Shown here: piece by piece, positions 52,701 to 60,483 of the stretch | Layout: every line of letters starts with the position of its first letter | Numbering within the stretch: the stretch's first letter is position 1 | From: Wylensekiella montiformis | Lineage (GTDB): Bacteria > Bacillota > Negativicutes > Selenomonadales > Selenomonadaceae | Assembly: GCF_009697385.1 (NCBI RefSeq) | Contig: NZ_VUNL01000001.1 | Span: 244,429-308,428, forward strand | Reading direction: 5' to 3' | Length of the DNA stretch: 64,000 nt | The notes under the pieces: generated by a model | What the model was told of the DNA's origin: nothing | The model's input: the letters and a program-made list of their open reading frames with translations, nothing else | Databases searched by the model: none | Translations under genes and position numbers: made by a program

Positions 52701-53074
52701 TGCTGACGCCGGACATCATAAGCCGCGCGCAGCTTCTCAATCACCGTCTCCAGAGCAGCCGGTGATTTTTCCCCCGTCTCCTGCTGCTCCTGTTCCTCCT
52801 GAATGACTTTCAGAACCGCAACAACATGTTTGCAGGCACCGATATACTGCTGTGCTGCGGGGCAATCGCAGTCATACTGCTCGATCCCGTTTCCGTCCTT
52901 GCTCAGGCTGACTTTTACATGATAACGGCTCGACCCGGACACCTGCGCCTGATAAGTTCTGCCGGTTTTTCCAACCGGCTCCAGTTCCTCCACGCGGCCC
53001 TGCTGATAATAGCGAACCCCGCGGCTGTATGACTGGTCGCTGGCGACCGTATGAATCATCATGTCCCTCAGCAA
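49748..53074 (-). CDS. SWIM zinc-finger and SNF2-family helicase
   Basis: 1108 residues. The SWIM motif (Cys69, Cys71, Cys81, His83 in YDCDC...GACKHVV) lies near the N-terminus. A middle domain of about 500 residues has the bacterial SNF2-associated fold. The SNF2 ATPase follows from about residue 630: Walker A DDMGLGKTLQ near 671, DEAQH near 770, and the C-terminal helicase half with FSQFTTML, DGSTPALER and DQATDRAYRLGQ. It probably remodels protein-DNA complexes, RNA polymerase or repair intermediates. The start is TTG with AAAGGAG 9 bases upstream. It seems to be a single-gene unit. Confidence 0.9.
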   Translation of the reverse strand: MLRDMMIHTVASDQSYSRGVRYYQQGRVEELEPVGKTGRTYQAQVSGSSRYHVKVSLSKDGNGIEQYDCDCPAAQQYIGACKHVVAVLKVIQEEQEQQETGEKSPAALETVIEKLRAAYDVRRQQPARSAGSRRMFHFFAEADHQEYRPQSGERQGAYLIPRLFVEDMYGRTQCWLEFRFGTGRLYVVRNLLSFLQAKERGEDWALGQSGSVNLSRIFWADPVSEKLCALLQDARREEENVIPYRPAGGYHYTGYDSYLFEQKRFKLSPEHLGRFLAVMGDTSFEMRINGAELGDVRPVSGAPTLGVRVQDDGGNGQVRLDTDDLLPLDDGCRYLYHDQCIYTVEPKFARAVRPLWQSFSAASHIEVSEADMGRFFEEVLPMLERAAEVQVDPVFLERYRLQPLTAELYIDYAGDGVAVQVFLCYGDARYNPLSDKEPPLRDGRRLVRDLRGEQEILGRLKHYGFRPERDRFVQKKEEESYDFLTEGLSELPDWVDVYYADSFVKRPVRPMPKVTAGVRVSETDLLEVTFDMKNLDFQELMDILDSYHQKRRYHRLKDRTFVTLEDQQMQALADFVDHVGITRKQEGTAGVVELPLSHAMYLDELSRGEDSLHLERSRAFRALVRDIRHPEEAETEVPESLAGVLRDYQETGFRWLTTLASHHLGGILADDMGLGKTLQVIAFLLSQQNDTDPPSLVVAPTSLMYNWLDEIQRFAPQLRASAVAGTKAERETLLAAVDEKCDVLITTYNLLKRDIASYENIRFRYCILDEAQHIKNPVTQNARAVKKVRAGGYFALTGTPIENTLTELWSIFDFLMPGYLLTHKKFKTHFETPIVRDQDERTMKDLRRHVMPFILRRMKKDVLTELPDKVERRMVNEMTPKQEKVYQAWFIRSQKEFAAELRANGFGDSRIKILAILTRLRQIACDPSLFLEGYEGGSGKLDMLEEVVGEAVESGHRLLIFSQFTTMLAHIGERLRRLGISYHYLDGSTPALERIRLVKSFNQGGAPIFLISLKAGGTGLNLTGADMVIHFDPWWNPAVEDQATDRAYRLGQKNNVQVLKFITKNTVEEKIYELQERKKSLIDQMIQPGENFLTKLSEEEIRDLFARR

Positions 53075-53281
53075 AATCTCCTGCTCCTTTCCCGCCGCTT
53101 CCGGCTTGAATGACCTCTGCTCCTATGCTAAGATAGAATTCGTTATAACACTCATCATCCATTGTACTATGATCTGCTGTAAAAAACCAAGAACTCCGTC
53201 AAAAACAATGCTGCACCATGGATTTTTTCCGGCAATCGATTATCGTATGCTGACCCAAAAAGCCAGTAAAAGGGAGTATTC

Positions 53282-54364
53282 ATGCAAAACACAATCTCCA
53301 GTATCCCGTCCGGCGCCCGCATCCTCATAACGCGGCTCAGCGCCATCGGCGACGTCCTGCATGCCACATCCGTAGCGCACAATCTCAGGCGCCTGCGCCC
53401 GGACTGTCATATCACCTGGCTGGTAAGCCCCCCCGCCGACATTCTGCTGCGCGGCAATCCGGACATCGACCGGCTACTGGTCTGGGACCGTCGGCGGCTC
53501 GACCGCGCCTTTGCCAAAAAAAACTTTCGGGAAGTATGGACCTGCCTAAAGGAAGCCCGCGCCCTGCTTCAAACCCACCCTTACGACATTGCGCTGGACA
53601 TACAGGGGCTGTTCCTCAGCGGCCTGCTGACCCGGCTCAGCGGGGCGCCGCGCCGCATCGGCATTCATGAACGCCATGAAGGCAATTTTCTCTTTATGAC
53701 AGAAATGGCTCCGGACATCCCGGACCGTCACAAGATCCGCCGTTACATGACGGCACTGCAGCCACTCGGCATCCGTCCGCAGGATTTTCAGCCGGGGCTT
53801 GTCCTCCGCCTGCCCCCGGAGCTCGACGGCTTTGCCGCCGCCTTCTGGCACCGCCGCGGCATCGAACCGGGCAATCCGGGCCGGCCGATTCTCATCGTCA
53901 ATACGCGCACAACCTGGCCGGACAAAAACTGGGCGCCGGAATCCTTCGGCTTCGCACTCCGCGAACTGCCTGAATCCGTCCAGATCGTATTCAGCGGCGC
54001 CCCCGGCGATCGCCCCTTCATCGAACAGACCCGGAAATACATAAACCGTCCGACGCTCTCGATTGCCGGAGAGACCAGCCTGACCGAACTCGCGGCGCTG
54101 CTCCGCTCCGCGAATCTTCTGCTGACCGGCGATACCGGGCCGCTTTATATCGCAGAAGCCGTCGGCACGCCCACCCTGTCCCTGTGGGGGCCGACGCATC
54201 CCGATATATACGGGCCGCTGACGCCGGGACATCATTTTATCCTGAGTCCGCATTCCTGTACCGCCTGCTGCAAAACAAAATGCAGGCATCGTAACAATGC
54301 CTGCATGAATGCCATCCGGCCGGAAATTGTCGCCGAAGCGCTCAGGAATCTGCTGCTTCCCTGA
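53282..54364 (+). CDS. Glycosyltransferase family 9 (heptosyltransferase-like)
   Basis: 360 residues of the GT9/ADP-heptose:LPS heptosyltransferase family. ILITRLSAIGDVLHATSVAHNLR is the N-terminal signature (seen in RLSAIGDVLHAT). ALDIQGLFLSG and the nucleotide-binding C-terminal part LLLTGDTGPLYIAEAVGTPTLSLWGPT follow. It should add heptose to the LPS inner core at the membrane surface. The C-terminus has a Cys cluster (SCTACCKTKC) often seen in these proteins. It lies away from the main LPS cluster and overlaps the end of the convergent gene by 23 bases. Confidence 0.9.
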   Translation: MQNTISSIPSGARILITRLSAIGDVLHATSVAHNLRRLRPDCHITWLVSPPADILLRGNPDIDRLLVWDRRRLDRAFAKKNFREVWTCLKEARALLQTHPYDIALDIQGLFLSGLLTRLSGAPRRIGIHERHEGNFLFMTEMAPDIPDRHKIRRYMTALQPLGIRPQDFQPGLVLRLPPELDGFAAAFWHRRGIEPGNPGRPILIVNTRTTWPDKNWAPESFGFALRELPESVQIVFSGAPGDRPFIEQTRKYINRPTLSIAGETSLTELAALLRSANLLLTGDTGPLYIAEAVGTPTLSLWGPTHPDIYGPLTPGHHFILSPHSCTACCKTKCRHRNNACMNAIRPEIVAEALRNLLLP

Positions 54365-55604
54365 CTGCCTGTACCATGGCTTTCGCATTAGCCGCTGCGT
54401 CTTTAGCAGGATCAAAGGCTCTGACCGCCGCAGCCTGCTGAACCTTATTCTCACAAAGCACCAGCTCGATCCGGCTGCCCAGCAGCCGTTTCACCTGACG
54501 AAAAGCCAGCCAGAAATCCCGGCTCCAGGCCAGCATAACATAAGCCGACGCCAGATCACTGTGCGCGGCGTTCACCAGCTCGCCCACCGACGGGCCCTCC
54601 ATCTCACTGCCGCTGACCAGAATATGAATGCCGGAATCCTGCAGCTCTCTGGCCTGCACCTTATTCTCAGCCACAGCCAGAAGCGCCACCGGCATCAATG
54701 CCCCATGCACGCCCAGCGCATGGCTTTCGCTCATATTGGTGATGTGAATATCCCGCAGCGGCCCCCAGCCGACCGCCTGCTCCATGACGCGGCCCGGATG
54801 ATCCGTATGAAGATGGACCGACACGCCTTTTTCCCGCGGCTCCACCAACGCAAACGTCGAAAACTCCCGCAGCTGTTCCTCCAGCTCCGCCGCGCGAATC
54901 TTTATGTTGCCGATAAAAAACCGGACACAATACGGGCGGACCATATCATCGCGCGGATCCGGCATGCCGCTCTGCCGCACGCCCAGTCCCAAAGAGAGAC
55001 TGACCGCCGGCGACACGAAATTACCGTCCAGCCCTTTCAGGCAGCCTTTGAGAAACGTAAACATAATGCGTGCGCCGGCATCCTCATGATCCACGCGGGC
55101 CAGCGCTTTCTCTCCGGCTGCAATCGCAGCCTCTAAGATTTCGGAAATCGGAACGTTGGCGCGCACAGCATGATAAGCGCCTTTGGCTACCGCCTTGGCC
55201 AACGTGATAATCGGGCGCTCAGGTTTCTCAGGAATAACCCGCTGGGCATACAGAATGCCATACTGAAACGCCTTGCCAAATTCCGACGACGTTGCATCGT
55301 ATTTGCCGGAAAGCCCCTTGCCCAATCCGCGGAACATCTGCGCCAGCACCACGCCTGCACTGCCCCGCGCGCCGAATACGGCGCCTGCAGCTGTGCGGCG
55401 CGCCAGACCGCCGATGCTGTCATCCTTCACATCGTGAAGCGGCAGGACAGCTGCTCCCATCGTGCGCAGCACATGCGTCCCCGGCAGCGTCCCGGCACCT
55501 TTCATCGCGTTGATGTTGTCATATTCCAGCAGGAACTCACTGTAAGCCCCGCTGACCATCCGCTTGAAATCACTGCCTGTGATTACTTCTTTATTTCCTG
55601 TCAT
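54342..55604 (-). CDS. DAK2/FakA-like protein lacking the catalytic aspartates
   Basis: 420 residues. The N-terminal DAK2-like domain keeps the ATP loop (AVFGARGSAGVVLAQMFRG), and the middle domain matches FakA (VSVHLHTDHPGRVMEQA, DIHITNMSE). FakA kinases phosphorylate fatty acids held by FakB/DegV proteins. The Mg-binding PDGDTGTN loop, however, reads KGAGTLPGTH, with no aspartate. It is probably a non-catalytic or altered family member. The start is ATG 55604; an earlier in-frame codon lacks a better site. The 3' end overlaps the heptosyltransferase gene. Confidence 0.75.
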   Translation of the reverse strand: MTGNKEVITGSDFKRMVSGAYSEFLLEYDNINAMKGAGTLPGTHVLRTMGAAVLPLHDVKDDSIGGLARRTAAGAVFGARGSAGVVLAQMFRGLGKGLSGKYDATSSEFGKAFQYGILYAQRVIPEKPERPIITLAKAVAKGAYHAVRANVPISEILEAAIAAGEKALARVDHEDAGARIMFTFLKGCLKGLDGNFVSPAVSLSLGLGVRQSGMPDPRDDMVRPYCVRFFIGNIKIRAAELEEQLREFSTFALVEPREKGVSVHLHTDHPGRVMEQAVGWGPLRDIHITNMSESHALGVHGALMPVALLAVAENKVQARELQDSGIHILVSGSEMEGPSVGELVNAAHSDLASAYVMLAWSRDFWLAFRQVKRLLGSRIELVLCENKVQQAAAVRAFDPAKDAAANAKAMVQAVREAADS

Positions 55605-55745
55605 AACTATCACACCTGCTCCCATTTATTCTCGTCATCGTGCATCCTGACGCAAAAATTCGTCACAAAAACAGGATTCTACTATATAGTTCGCGAAATA
55701 ATAGAAATAACCTTTTTTCACTCTTGTATGACAAGGAGTTTTTTT

Positions 55746-58148
55746 ATGCTTGAAATACATGCCCCGCTGGAAAACACAGCAGAAAAACCCGACGAAACGC
55801 ACGCAGCAAAAAAGCGGACCGTGCGCCGCTCCCGCCGAACCACAAAGAGCAGGAAGGGCGTAAGGTCCGCGAAAACCTCCGCAAGCCGCCGGGCCAGCCG
55901 CATCTTTGCGCTCGACATCGGCACCCGCAGCGTGATCGGTATCGTTGCGGAGCAAGCCTCGGAAGGGATGCTGCGCATCCTGGCCACCGAACGGCTTGAA
56001 CACAAAACAAGGGCGATGCTTGACGGACAGATTCATGACGTCCCGCAGGTAGCCGACATCATCAGCCAGGTCCGGAAAGCATTGGAAAAAAAGACCGGCC
56101 CGATCCATCACGCCGCCGTCGCTGCGGCAGGACGCGCTCTCTACACGATGACTGCCGAAGCGGAAATGGACCTCAGCGGCATCATCACGCCGGAGCAGCA
56201 GCGAAACCTTGACTTTGCCGGCGTTCAGGCCGCGCAGGCTGCGCTGACCGATTCGCACACAGTAGACGATCCAACGCTCTACTACTGCGTCGGCTACAGC
56301 ACCATCCGCTACCTGCTCGACGGCACTCCACTCAAAAGTCTGGTCGGCCAGCGCGGCAAAAAAGCAAAAGCCGTCGTCATTGCCACCTTCCTACCGCGGC
56401 AGGTTATCGATTCGATGCAGTCCGCCCTGCATGAAGCAAAGCTGGACATGCACGCCCTGACTCTTGAGCCGATCGCCGCCATCAACGTTCTGATTCCCCC
56501 CACCATGCGCCATCTGAATCTCGTACTCGTAGACATCGGCGCCGGCACATCCGACGTCGCCATCACCCGCAACGGATCCGTCATTGCCTACGGCATGGTT
56601 CCGCTGGCCGGAGATGAAATCACCGAAGCGATCAGCCAGCATTTCCTTTTGGATTTCAATGTGGCAGAGTCCGTGAAACGGCAGGCATCCGCCGGCGAAG
56701 AGCCCCACTTTACCGACATACTCGGCACAACGTGCAGCCTGACTGCCGAAGAGGTCATCGAACCCGTCCTGCCGAACATCGAAGCTCTGGCCAAGGCCAT
56801 AGCCAAACAGATCACCGATCTCAACGGAGAAGCGCCGCAGGCTGTTATGCTGGTCGGCGGCGGATCGCTGACCCCCCGTCTGAACGAATTCGTGGCCAAA
56901 GAACTCGGCATGCCGGAAAACCGAGTGGCCGTCCGCAAACCGGAAAAAATCGACGGCATCGAAGACCTGCCGGACGATCTGCATTCGCCGGATGCCGTCA
57001 CCCCGCTCGGCATCCTGAAAATCGCTTCGCTGAATACCCTGCACTTCCTTTCGGTTTATATCAACGAAGAAGAATACAGCCTGTTTAACTTCCGCGAACT
57101 CACCATCTCCGACGCCCTGCTCAATGCAGGCATCAATCTGCGGAAATACAACGGCCGCCCCGGACTCGGCCTCATGGTCACGATCGGCGGTGAAAAAAAG
57201 TTTTTCCCGGGGACGCTCGGCACCTTCGCCCAGATCACTCTGGACGGCGCAGAAGCCGGACTCGACACGCCCATCCGAAACGGCGCTCATATTGAAATCA
57301 TCGCCGGAAAAGACGGAACCACTCCTTCCGTCCGACTCAGCGACATCATCACGGCAGGGCGGGAATACACCATTTACATCAACGGAAGAGAAAAGCACAT
57401 TCGCCAGCGCATCACCGTCAACGGACAGGAAGCGGATGCCTCCCGGATGCTGGCAGACGGCGACATCATCGAGAGCAGGGAGTTCAAGAGCCTGGGCGAA
57501 GCATTGCTCGCCGCCGGCTATCCGCCGACAGGGCGCAAGATCCATTACACCCTGAACGGAGAAGAGGCCGCCTTCTCCTGCACACCGGAGATCCTGCTCA
57601 ACGACGCCCCGGCCAGCATATCCATGCCGATCCATCCTGGCGATCATGTCGAATATCTGACCGATGAAGAACCGAAACTGGGCAGCATCCTGAATCTCAG
57701 CGATGCAGACACCTCCGTTGTCATTTACTATGAAAACGAAGAATATCATATCCCCTCCGCCAGCATCGAACTCACGGCAAACGGCCGGCCGGCCAGCCCC
57801 GGCACGCTGGTCAGCGAGGGCTGCCGCATCACCTGTGTCCGTTCGGAACGCCGCACGACCACAGTCAGCGACGCGCTGCTCGCCGTAAACTTTCAGCCGC
57901 CGGCGGCAACCAGCCATGTCACCTTCACCATTCTGGTCAACGGTCAGCCTGCCGAATTCACCTCTCCGGTCAAAAACGGCGATACACTGGCCGTCCGCCT
58001 GACGCCGTTATCCGGCCCCGAAGCAGCCGGTCCGGCGGAATCAGCAAATCCCACTGAACATGCCGCCTCCCCGCTCCAGCCGAAAACGGAACCTGCGCCA
58101 TCCAAATCACACGGTCTGACAATCGAGGATTTTATCCGCCGCGATTGA
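55746..58148 (+). CDS. FtsA-like actin-family protein with long C-terminal extension
   Basis: 800 residues. After a very basic N-terminus (about 25-55, Arg/Lys/Ser), an actin-type ATPase follows: FALDIGTRSVIGIV (phosphate 1), VLVDIGAGTSDVAI (phosphate 2) and VMLVGGGSLTPRL (adenosine). This matches FtsA/PilM-like proteins. From about residue 430 come repeated beta-rich units (ISDALLNAGI, SDIITAGREYTIYING, VSDALLAVNF) resembling linked beta-grasp domains, ending in a Pro/Ala linker and KSHGLTIEDFIRRD. Ordinary FtsA is ~420 residues. A role in division or envelope shape is possible. AAGGAG precedes the ATG. Confidence 0.75.
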   Translation: MLEIHAPLENTAEKPDETHAAKKRTVRRSRRTTKSRKGVRSAKTSASRRASRIFALDIGTRSVIGIVAEQASEGMLRILATERLEHKTRAMLDGQIHDVPQVADIISQVRKALEKKTGPIHHAAVAAAGRALYTMTAEAEMDLSGIITPEQQRNLDFAGVQAAQAALTDSHTVDDPTLYYCVGYSTIRYLLDGTPLKSLVGQRGKKAKAVVIATFLPRQVIDSMQSALHEAKLDMHALTLEPIAAINVLIPPTMRHLNLVLVDIGAGTSDVAITRNGSVIAYGMVPLAGDEITEAISQHFLLDFNVAESVKRQASAGEEPHFTDILGTTCSLTAEEVIEPVLPNIEALAKAIAKQITDLNGEAPQAVMLVGGGSLTPRLNEFVAKELGMPENRVAVRKPEKIDGIEDLPDDLHSPDAVTPLGILKIASLNTLHFLSVYINEEEYSLFNFRELTISDALLNAGINLRKYNGRPGLGLMVTIGGEKKFFPGTLGTFAQITLDGAEAGLDTPIRNGAHIEIIAGKDGTTPSVRLSDIITAGREYTIYINGREKHIRQRITVNGQEADASRMLADGDIIESREFKSLGEALLAAGYPPTGRKIHYTLNGEEAAFSCTPEILLNDAPASISMPIHPGDHVEYLTDEEPKLGSILNLSDADTSVVIYYENEEYHIPSASIELTANGRPASPGTLVSEGCRITCVRSERRTTTVSDALLAVNFQPPAATSHVTFTILVNGQPAEFTSPVKNGDTLAVRLTPLSGPEAAGPAESANPTEHAASPLQPKTEPAPSKSHGLTIEDFIRRD

Positions 58149-58164
58149 GCCGGATATTTTCTTC

Positions 58165-58193
58165 TTGCATTCGCACGCAAAAAAGAGTATCAT
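58165..58193 (+). promoter_or_regulatory. Promoter of rpmF
   Basis: TTGCAT (58165-58170), 17 bases and TATCAT (58188-58193). The start would be near 58200, inside the dyad described next. Confidence 0.5.
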
Positions 58194-58198
58194 TATTT

Positions 58199-58216
58199 TA
58201 TGTGTCAACACACATA
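58199..58216. promoter_or_regulatory. Operator-like palindrome at the rpmF start site
   Basis: TATGTGTCAACACACATA is a perfect 7+7 inverted repeat around CAAC. It begins about 5 bases after the -10 box, a usual place for a repressor site. Confidence 0.45.
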
Positions 58217-58302
58217 TAACGTGAAATGAATCCATTCCGCATCAACCTATTGCATGGATTTCACAGACAAGAACTTGTATTGCTCCGGAGGTGAACATCA
58301 AC

Positions 58303-58482
58303 ATGGCAGTTCCAAAGCGCAAAATGTCGAAAGCGCGCCGCGACCAGCGCCGCGCCAACTGGAAGCTCGAAGCACCGAACTTCGCAGCCTGTCCGCAGTG
58401 CCACGAACCGAAAATGCCTCATCACGTATGCCCGGAATGCGGCTACTATGACGGCAAAGAGGTCGTAAAGGCCGCGGAATAA
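58303..58482 (+). CDS. rpmF: 50S ribosomal protein L32
   Basis: 59 residues. [20 protein letters not shown] is the L32 N-terminus. Four Cys in CPQC and CPEC form a zinc ribbon, so this is the zinc-binding form. The ATG at 58303 has GGAGGTGAACATCAAC upstream, with a rather wide gap; an in-frame GTG four codons earlier overlaps the site. The usual upstream partner yceD and downstream plsX are absent, so the gene stands alone. Confidence 0.96.
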   Translation: MAVPKRKMSKARRDQRRANWKLEAPNFAACPQCHEPKMPHHVCPECGYYDGKEVVKAAE

Positions 58483-58487
58483 TCCGA

Positions 58488-58535
58488 ACATACAAAAACA
58501 GCAGGACGCATTTTCGTCCTGCTGTTTTTGTATGT
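58488..58535. terminator. Bidirectional terminator after rpmF
   Basis: A perfect 21-bp stem from ACATACAAAAACAGCAGGAC to its inverse, with a six-base loop and A/T runs on both sides. rpmF and the sensor kinase gene converge on it. Confidence 0.9.
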
Positions 58536-58545
58536 CCAGCCGCTT

Positions 58546-59673
58546 TCATGCCGTACCTCTGCGCACCGGCAGATACACAGAAAACACTGCACCGCACGGC
58601 TTGCCATTCTGTACCTCCACACGGCCGCCATGCGCTTCGCTATAATACTTGACCAGCGAAAGCCCGATTCCGGTTCCGCCGCTCTGACGGCTGCGCGACC
58701 GGTCTCCGCGATAAAAATAATCGAACACATGCAAAAGATCTTCGGGGGCAATACCCGCTCCGGTATCCCGGACCTCAATGAGAATTTCCTTCCCCTTCTG
58801 ACGGGTGGACAACGTGATCACACCGCCCCGGGCCGAGTAACGGACCGCATTGCTGATAAGATTCTGCAGCACCTGATTCATCCGGTCCCGGTCGGCCGCT
58901 GTCTGCGGAAGAGGATCAGCCAGCTCGCACCGGAACTGAAGCCCTTTTTCCTCCGCCAGCGGCTGGAAGAGATCGACAGCGCGCACGACCAGCTGATTGA
59001 TATCCGTCATCTCCAGATTCAGCGGCAGCTGATGCAACTCCGCCAGAGACAAATCCCGCAGACTGCCGACCAGACGCGTAAGCCGCATCACTTCCTCCTG
59101 CATGGAAAGCAATCGTTCCATCTTAGGCTCAGCCGCCCCGCTAATCATATTTTCCAAATTGCCGTTCAAAATGGCCAGCGGCGTTCGCAGCTCATGCGCC
59201 GTATTCGCCAAAAATTCACGCCGCATCTTTTCATTCTGCGCCAACTGCGCAGCCATCTGATTGAACGCATCCGTCAGCTGCCCAATTTCATCATGAGAAG
59301 AAACTTCAACATGCTGCCCCAGCTTTCCCTGCCGGATATTCTGCGCCGCCCGCGAAAGCGCATGCAGCGGGCGCGTAATCGATCCGGCGACCATCAGGCT
59401 GGCCAAAAAACCAAGAACCATAAACAGCAGGCCCACCCAGATCAACGACTGATGAACCGAATGCAAAAAATGAAGCTCATTCTGCCCCATATGCATCGAA
59501 TGCATCCCCATCCCGCCCATCATCGGGCCCATAGGCATACGCAAATACTCGGCAAACAAGCTCTGCATCTGCTGATTTGCCAGATAGAGCAGACTGCAAA
59601 CCGTCATGGCAATCAACAGAAACGTCAGACCGGCAATCCGGTATCTCAGACTGAAAAATGGCTGCTTCATCAC
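58546..59673 (-). CDS. Sensor histidine kinase with Met/His-rich sensing loop
   Basis: 375 residues. Membrane helices lie at about 12-31 and 77-97. The 45-residue extracytoplasmic loop between them contains MPMGPMMGGMGMHSMHMG (46-63), resembling copper(I)/silver-binding Met motifs. Then HAMP (about 97-150), phosphoacceptor His160 (NTAHELRTPL), and the ATPase with NLISNAVRYS, DTGAGIAPED and GTGIGLSLV. It should phosphorylate the regulator encoded just upstream, whose gene overlaps it by 4 bases. The ligand is inferred to be a soft metal. Confidence 0.9.
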   Translation of the reverse strand: MMKQPFFSLRYRIAGLTFLLIAMTVCSLLYLANQQMQSLFAEYLRMPMGPMMGGMGMHSMHMGQNELHFLHSVHQSLIWVGLLFMVLGFLASLMVAGSITRPLHALSRAAQNIRQGKLGQHVEVSSHDEIGQLTDAFNQMAAQLAQNEKMRREFLANTAHELRTPLAILNGNLENMISGAAEPKMERLLSMQEEVMRLTRLVGSLRDLSLAELHQLPLNLEMTDINQLVVRAVDLFQPLAEEKGLQFRCELADPLPQTAADRDRMNQVLQNLISNAVRYSARGGVITLSTRQKGKEILIEVRDTGAGIAPEDLLHVFDYFYRGDRSRSRQSGGTGIGLSLVKYYSEAHGGRVEVQNGKPCGAVFSVYLPVRRGTA

Positions 59674-60380
59674 ATCCCTCCCCGGAAACGATAGCCGATT
59701 CCGTAAACTGTCTCAATTCTGGACATACCCGGCTCCTCATCGATCTTCCGGCGCAGATTGCGGATATGCGCATCAATTGTTCGCTCATACCCGTCAAAAG
59801 CCTCTCCATGGGTGCTTTCCAAGAGTTGCATACGGTTAAACACCTGTCCCGGATGTTTCATAAAAAGCTGCAGCAGGGAAAACTCTGTCGGCGTCAGCCC
59901 CACCGGCTGCCCGTCCTTCACAAGCGTATGTTCCCGAATCTGCAGAACCAGACCGCCCCGGACGATCTCCTGAACGGACTCCGGACGTTCTGCCCCTCCG
60001 AGCGGATCCATCCGGCGCAAAATAGCCCGGATGCGCGCCCCGAGCTCCCGCATGCTGAACGGTTTAACCAGATAATCATCGGCCCCCATTTCCAGCCCGA
60101 CAAAACGATCCGGCTCCTCCGCTCTCGCCGTAAGCATGATGATCGGCAGCCTGCCATGCACAGCGCTCCGCCGCACCTCCCGGCAGACCTCCAGCCCGCT
60201 CATCCCCGGCATCATAATATCCAGCACCATGATATCCGGCTTCACATCGTCCAGCATATCAAGCGCCTTTCGCCCATCCTCCGCGACCGATACGGCAAAC
60301 TGCTCCTGAGCAAAATATTCCTGCAGCAGCGCCAGCAATTTTTCATCATCATCGACAAACAAAATCGAATAAGCCCGCAT
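59670..60380 (-). CDS. OmpR-family response regulator
   Basis: 236 residues. The receiver domain has acidic residues DDD at 10-12, phosphoacceptor Asp54 (MVLDIMMPGMSG), Thr in MLTARA and Lys in YLVKPF. The winged-helix DNA-binding domain (about 135-233) includes LTPTEFSLLQLFMKHPGQV and RTIDAHIRNLRRKI. It pairs with the Met-rich kinase. Direct repeats TTCATA 11 bases apart lie just upstream, a likely binding site, and the divergent membrane protein gene is a likely target. Confidence 0.93.
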   Translation of the reverse strand: MRAYSILFVDDDEKLLALLQEYFAQEQFAVSVAEDGRKALDMLDDVKPDIMVLDIMMPGMSGLEVCREVRRSAVHGRLPIIMLTARAEEPDRFVGLEMGADDYLVKPFSMRELGARIRAILRRMDPLGGAERPESVQEIVRGGLVLQIREHTLVKDGQPVGLTPTEFSLLQLFMKHPGQVFNRMQLLESTHGEAFDGYERTIDAHIRNLRRKIDEEPGMSRIETVYGIGYRFRGGM

Positions 60381-60394
60381 CTCAACGCTCCATC

Positions 60395-60411
60395 TTCATA
60401 AATTCTTCATA
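60395..60411 (+). promoter_or_regulatory. Direct repeat TTCATA, candidate response-regulator site
   Basis: TTCATA at 60395-60400 and again at 60406-60411, one helical turn apart, as OmpR-type dimers prefer. It lies between the divergent regulator gene and the membrane protein gene. Confidence 0.45.
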
Positions 60412-60442
60412 TTTCCTCCATACCATCTGCACACTTCTACTA

Positions 60443-60448
60443 TATAAT
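60443..60448 (+). promoter_or_regulatory. -10 box for the Met/His-rich membrane protein gene
   Basis: TATAAT 36 bases upstream of the ATG. There is no -35 match at 16-18 bases, which fits activation by the response regulator. Confidence 0.5.
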
Positions 60449-60483
60449 AAAATCACTAAAACGAACAGGAGGAACAACTCATT

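Noticed and set aside
53546..54454. A 302-codon minus-strand frame opposite the heptosyltransferase
   Set aside because: The plus-strand gene has clear GT9 motifs; the opposite frame has none and no ribosome site.
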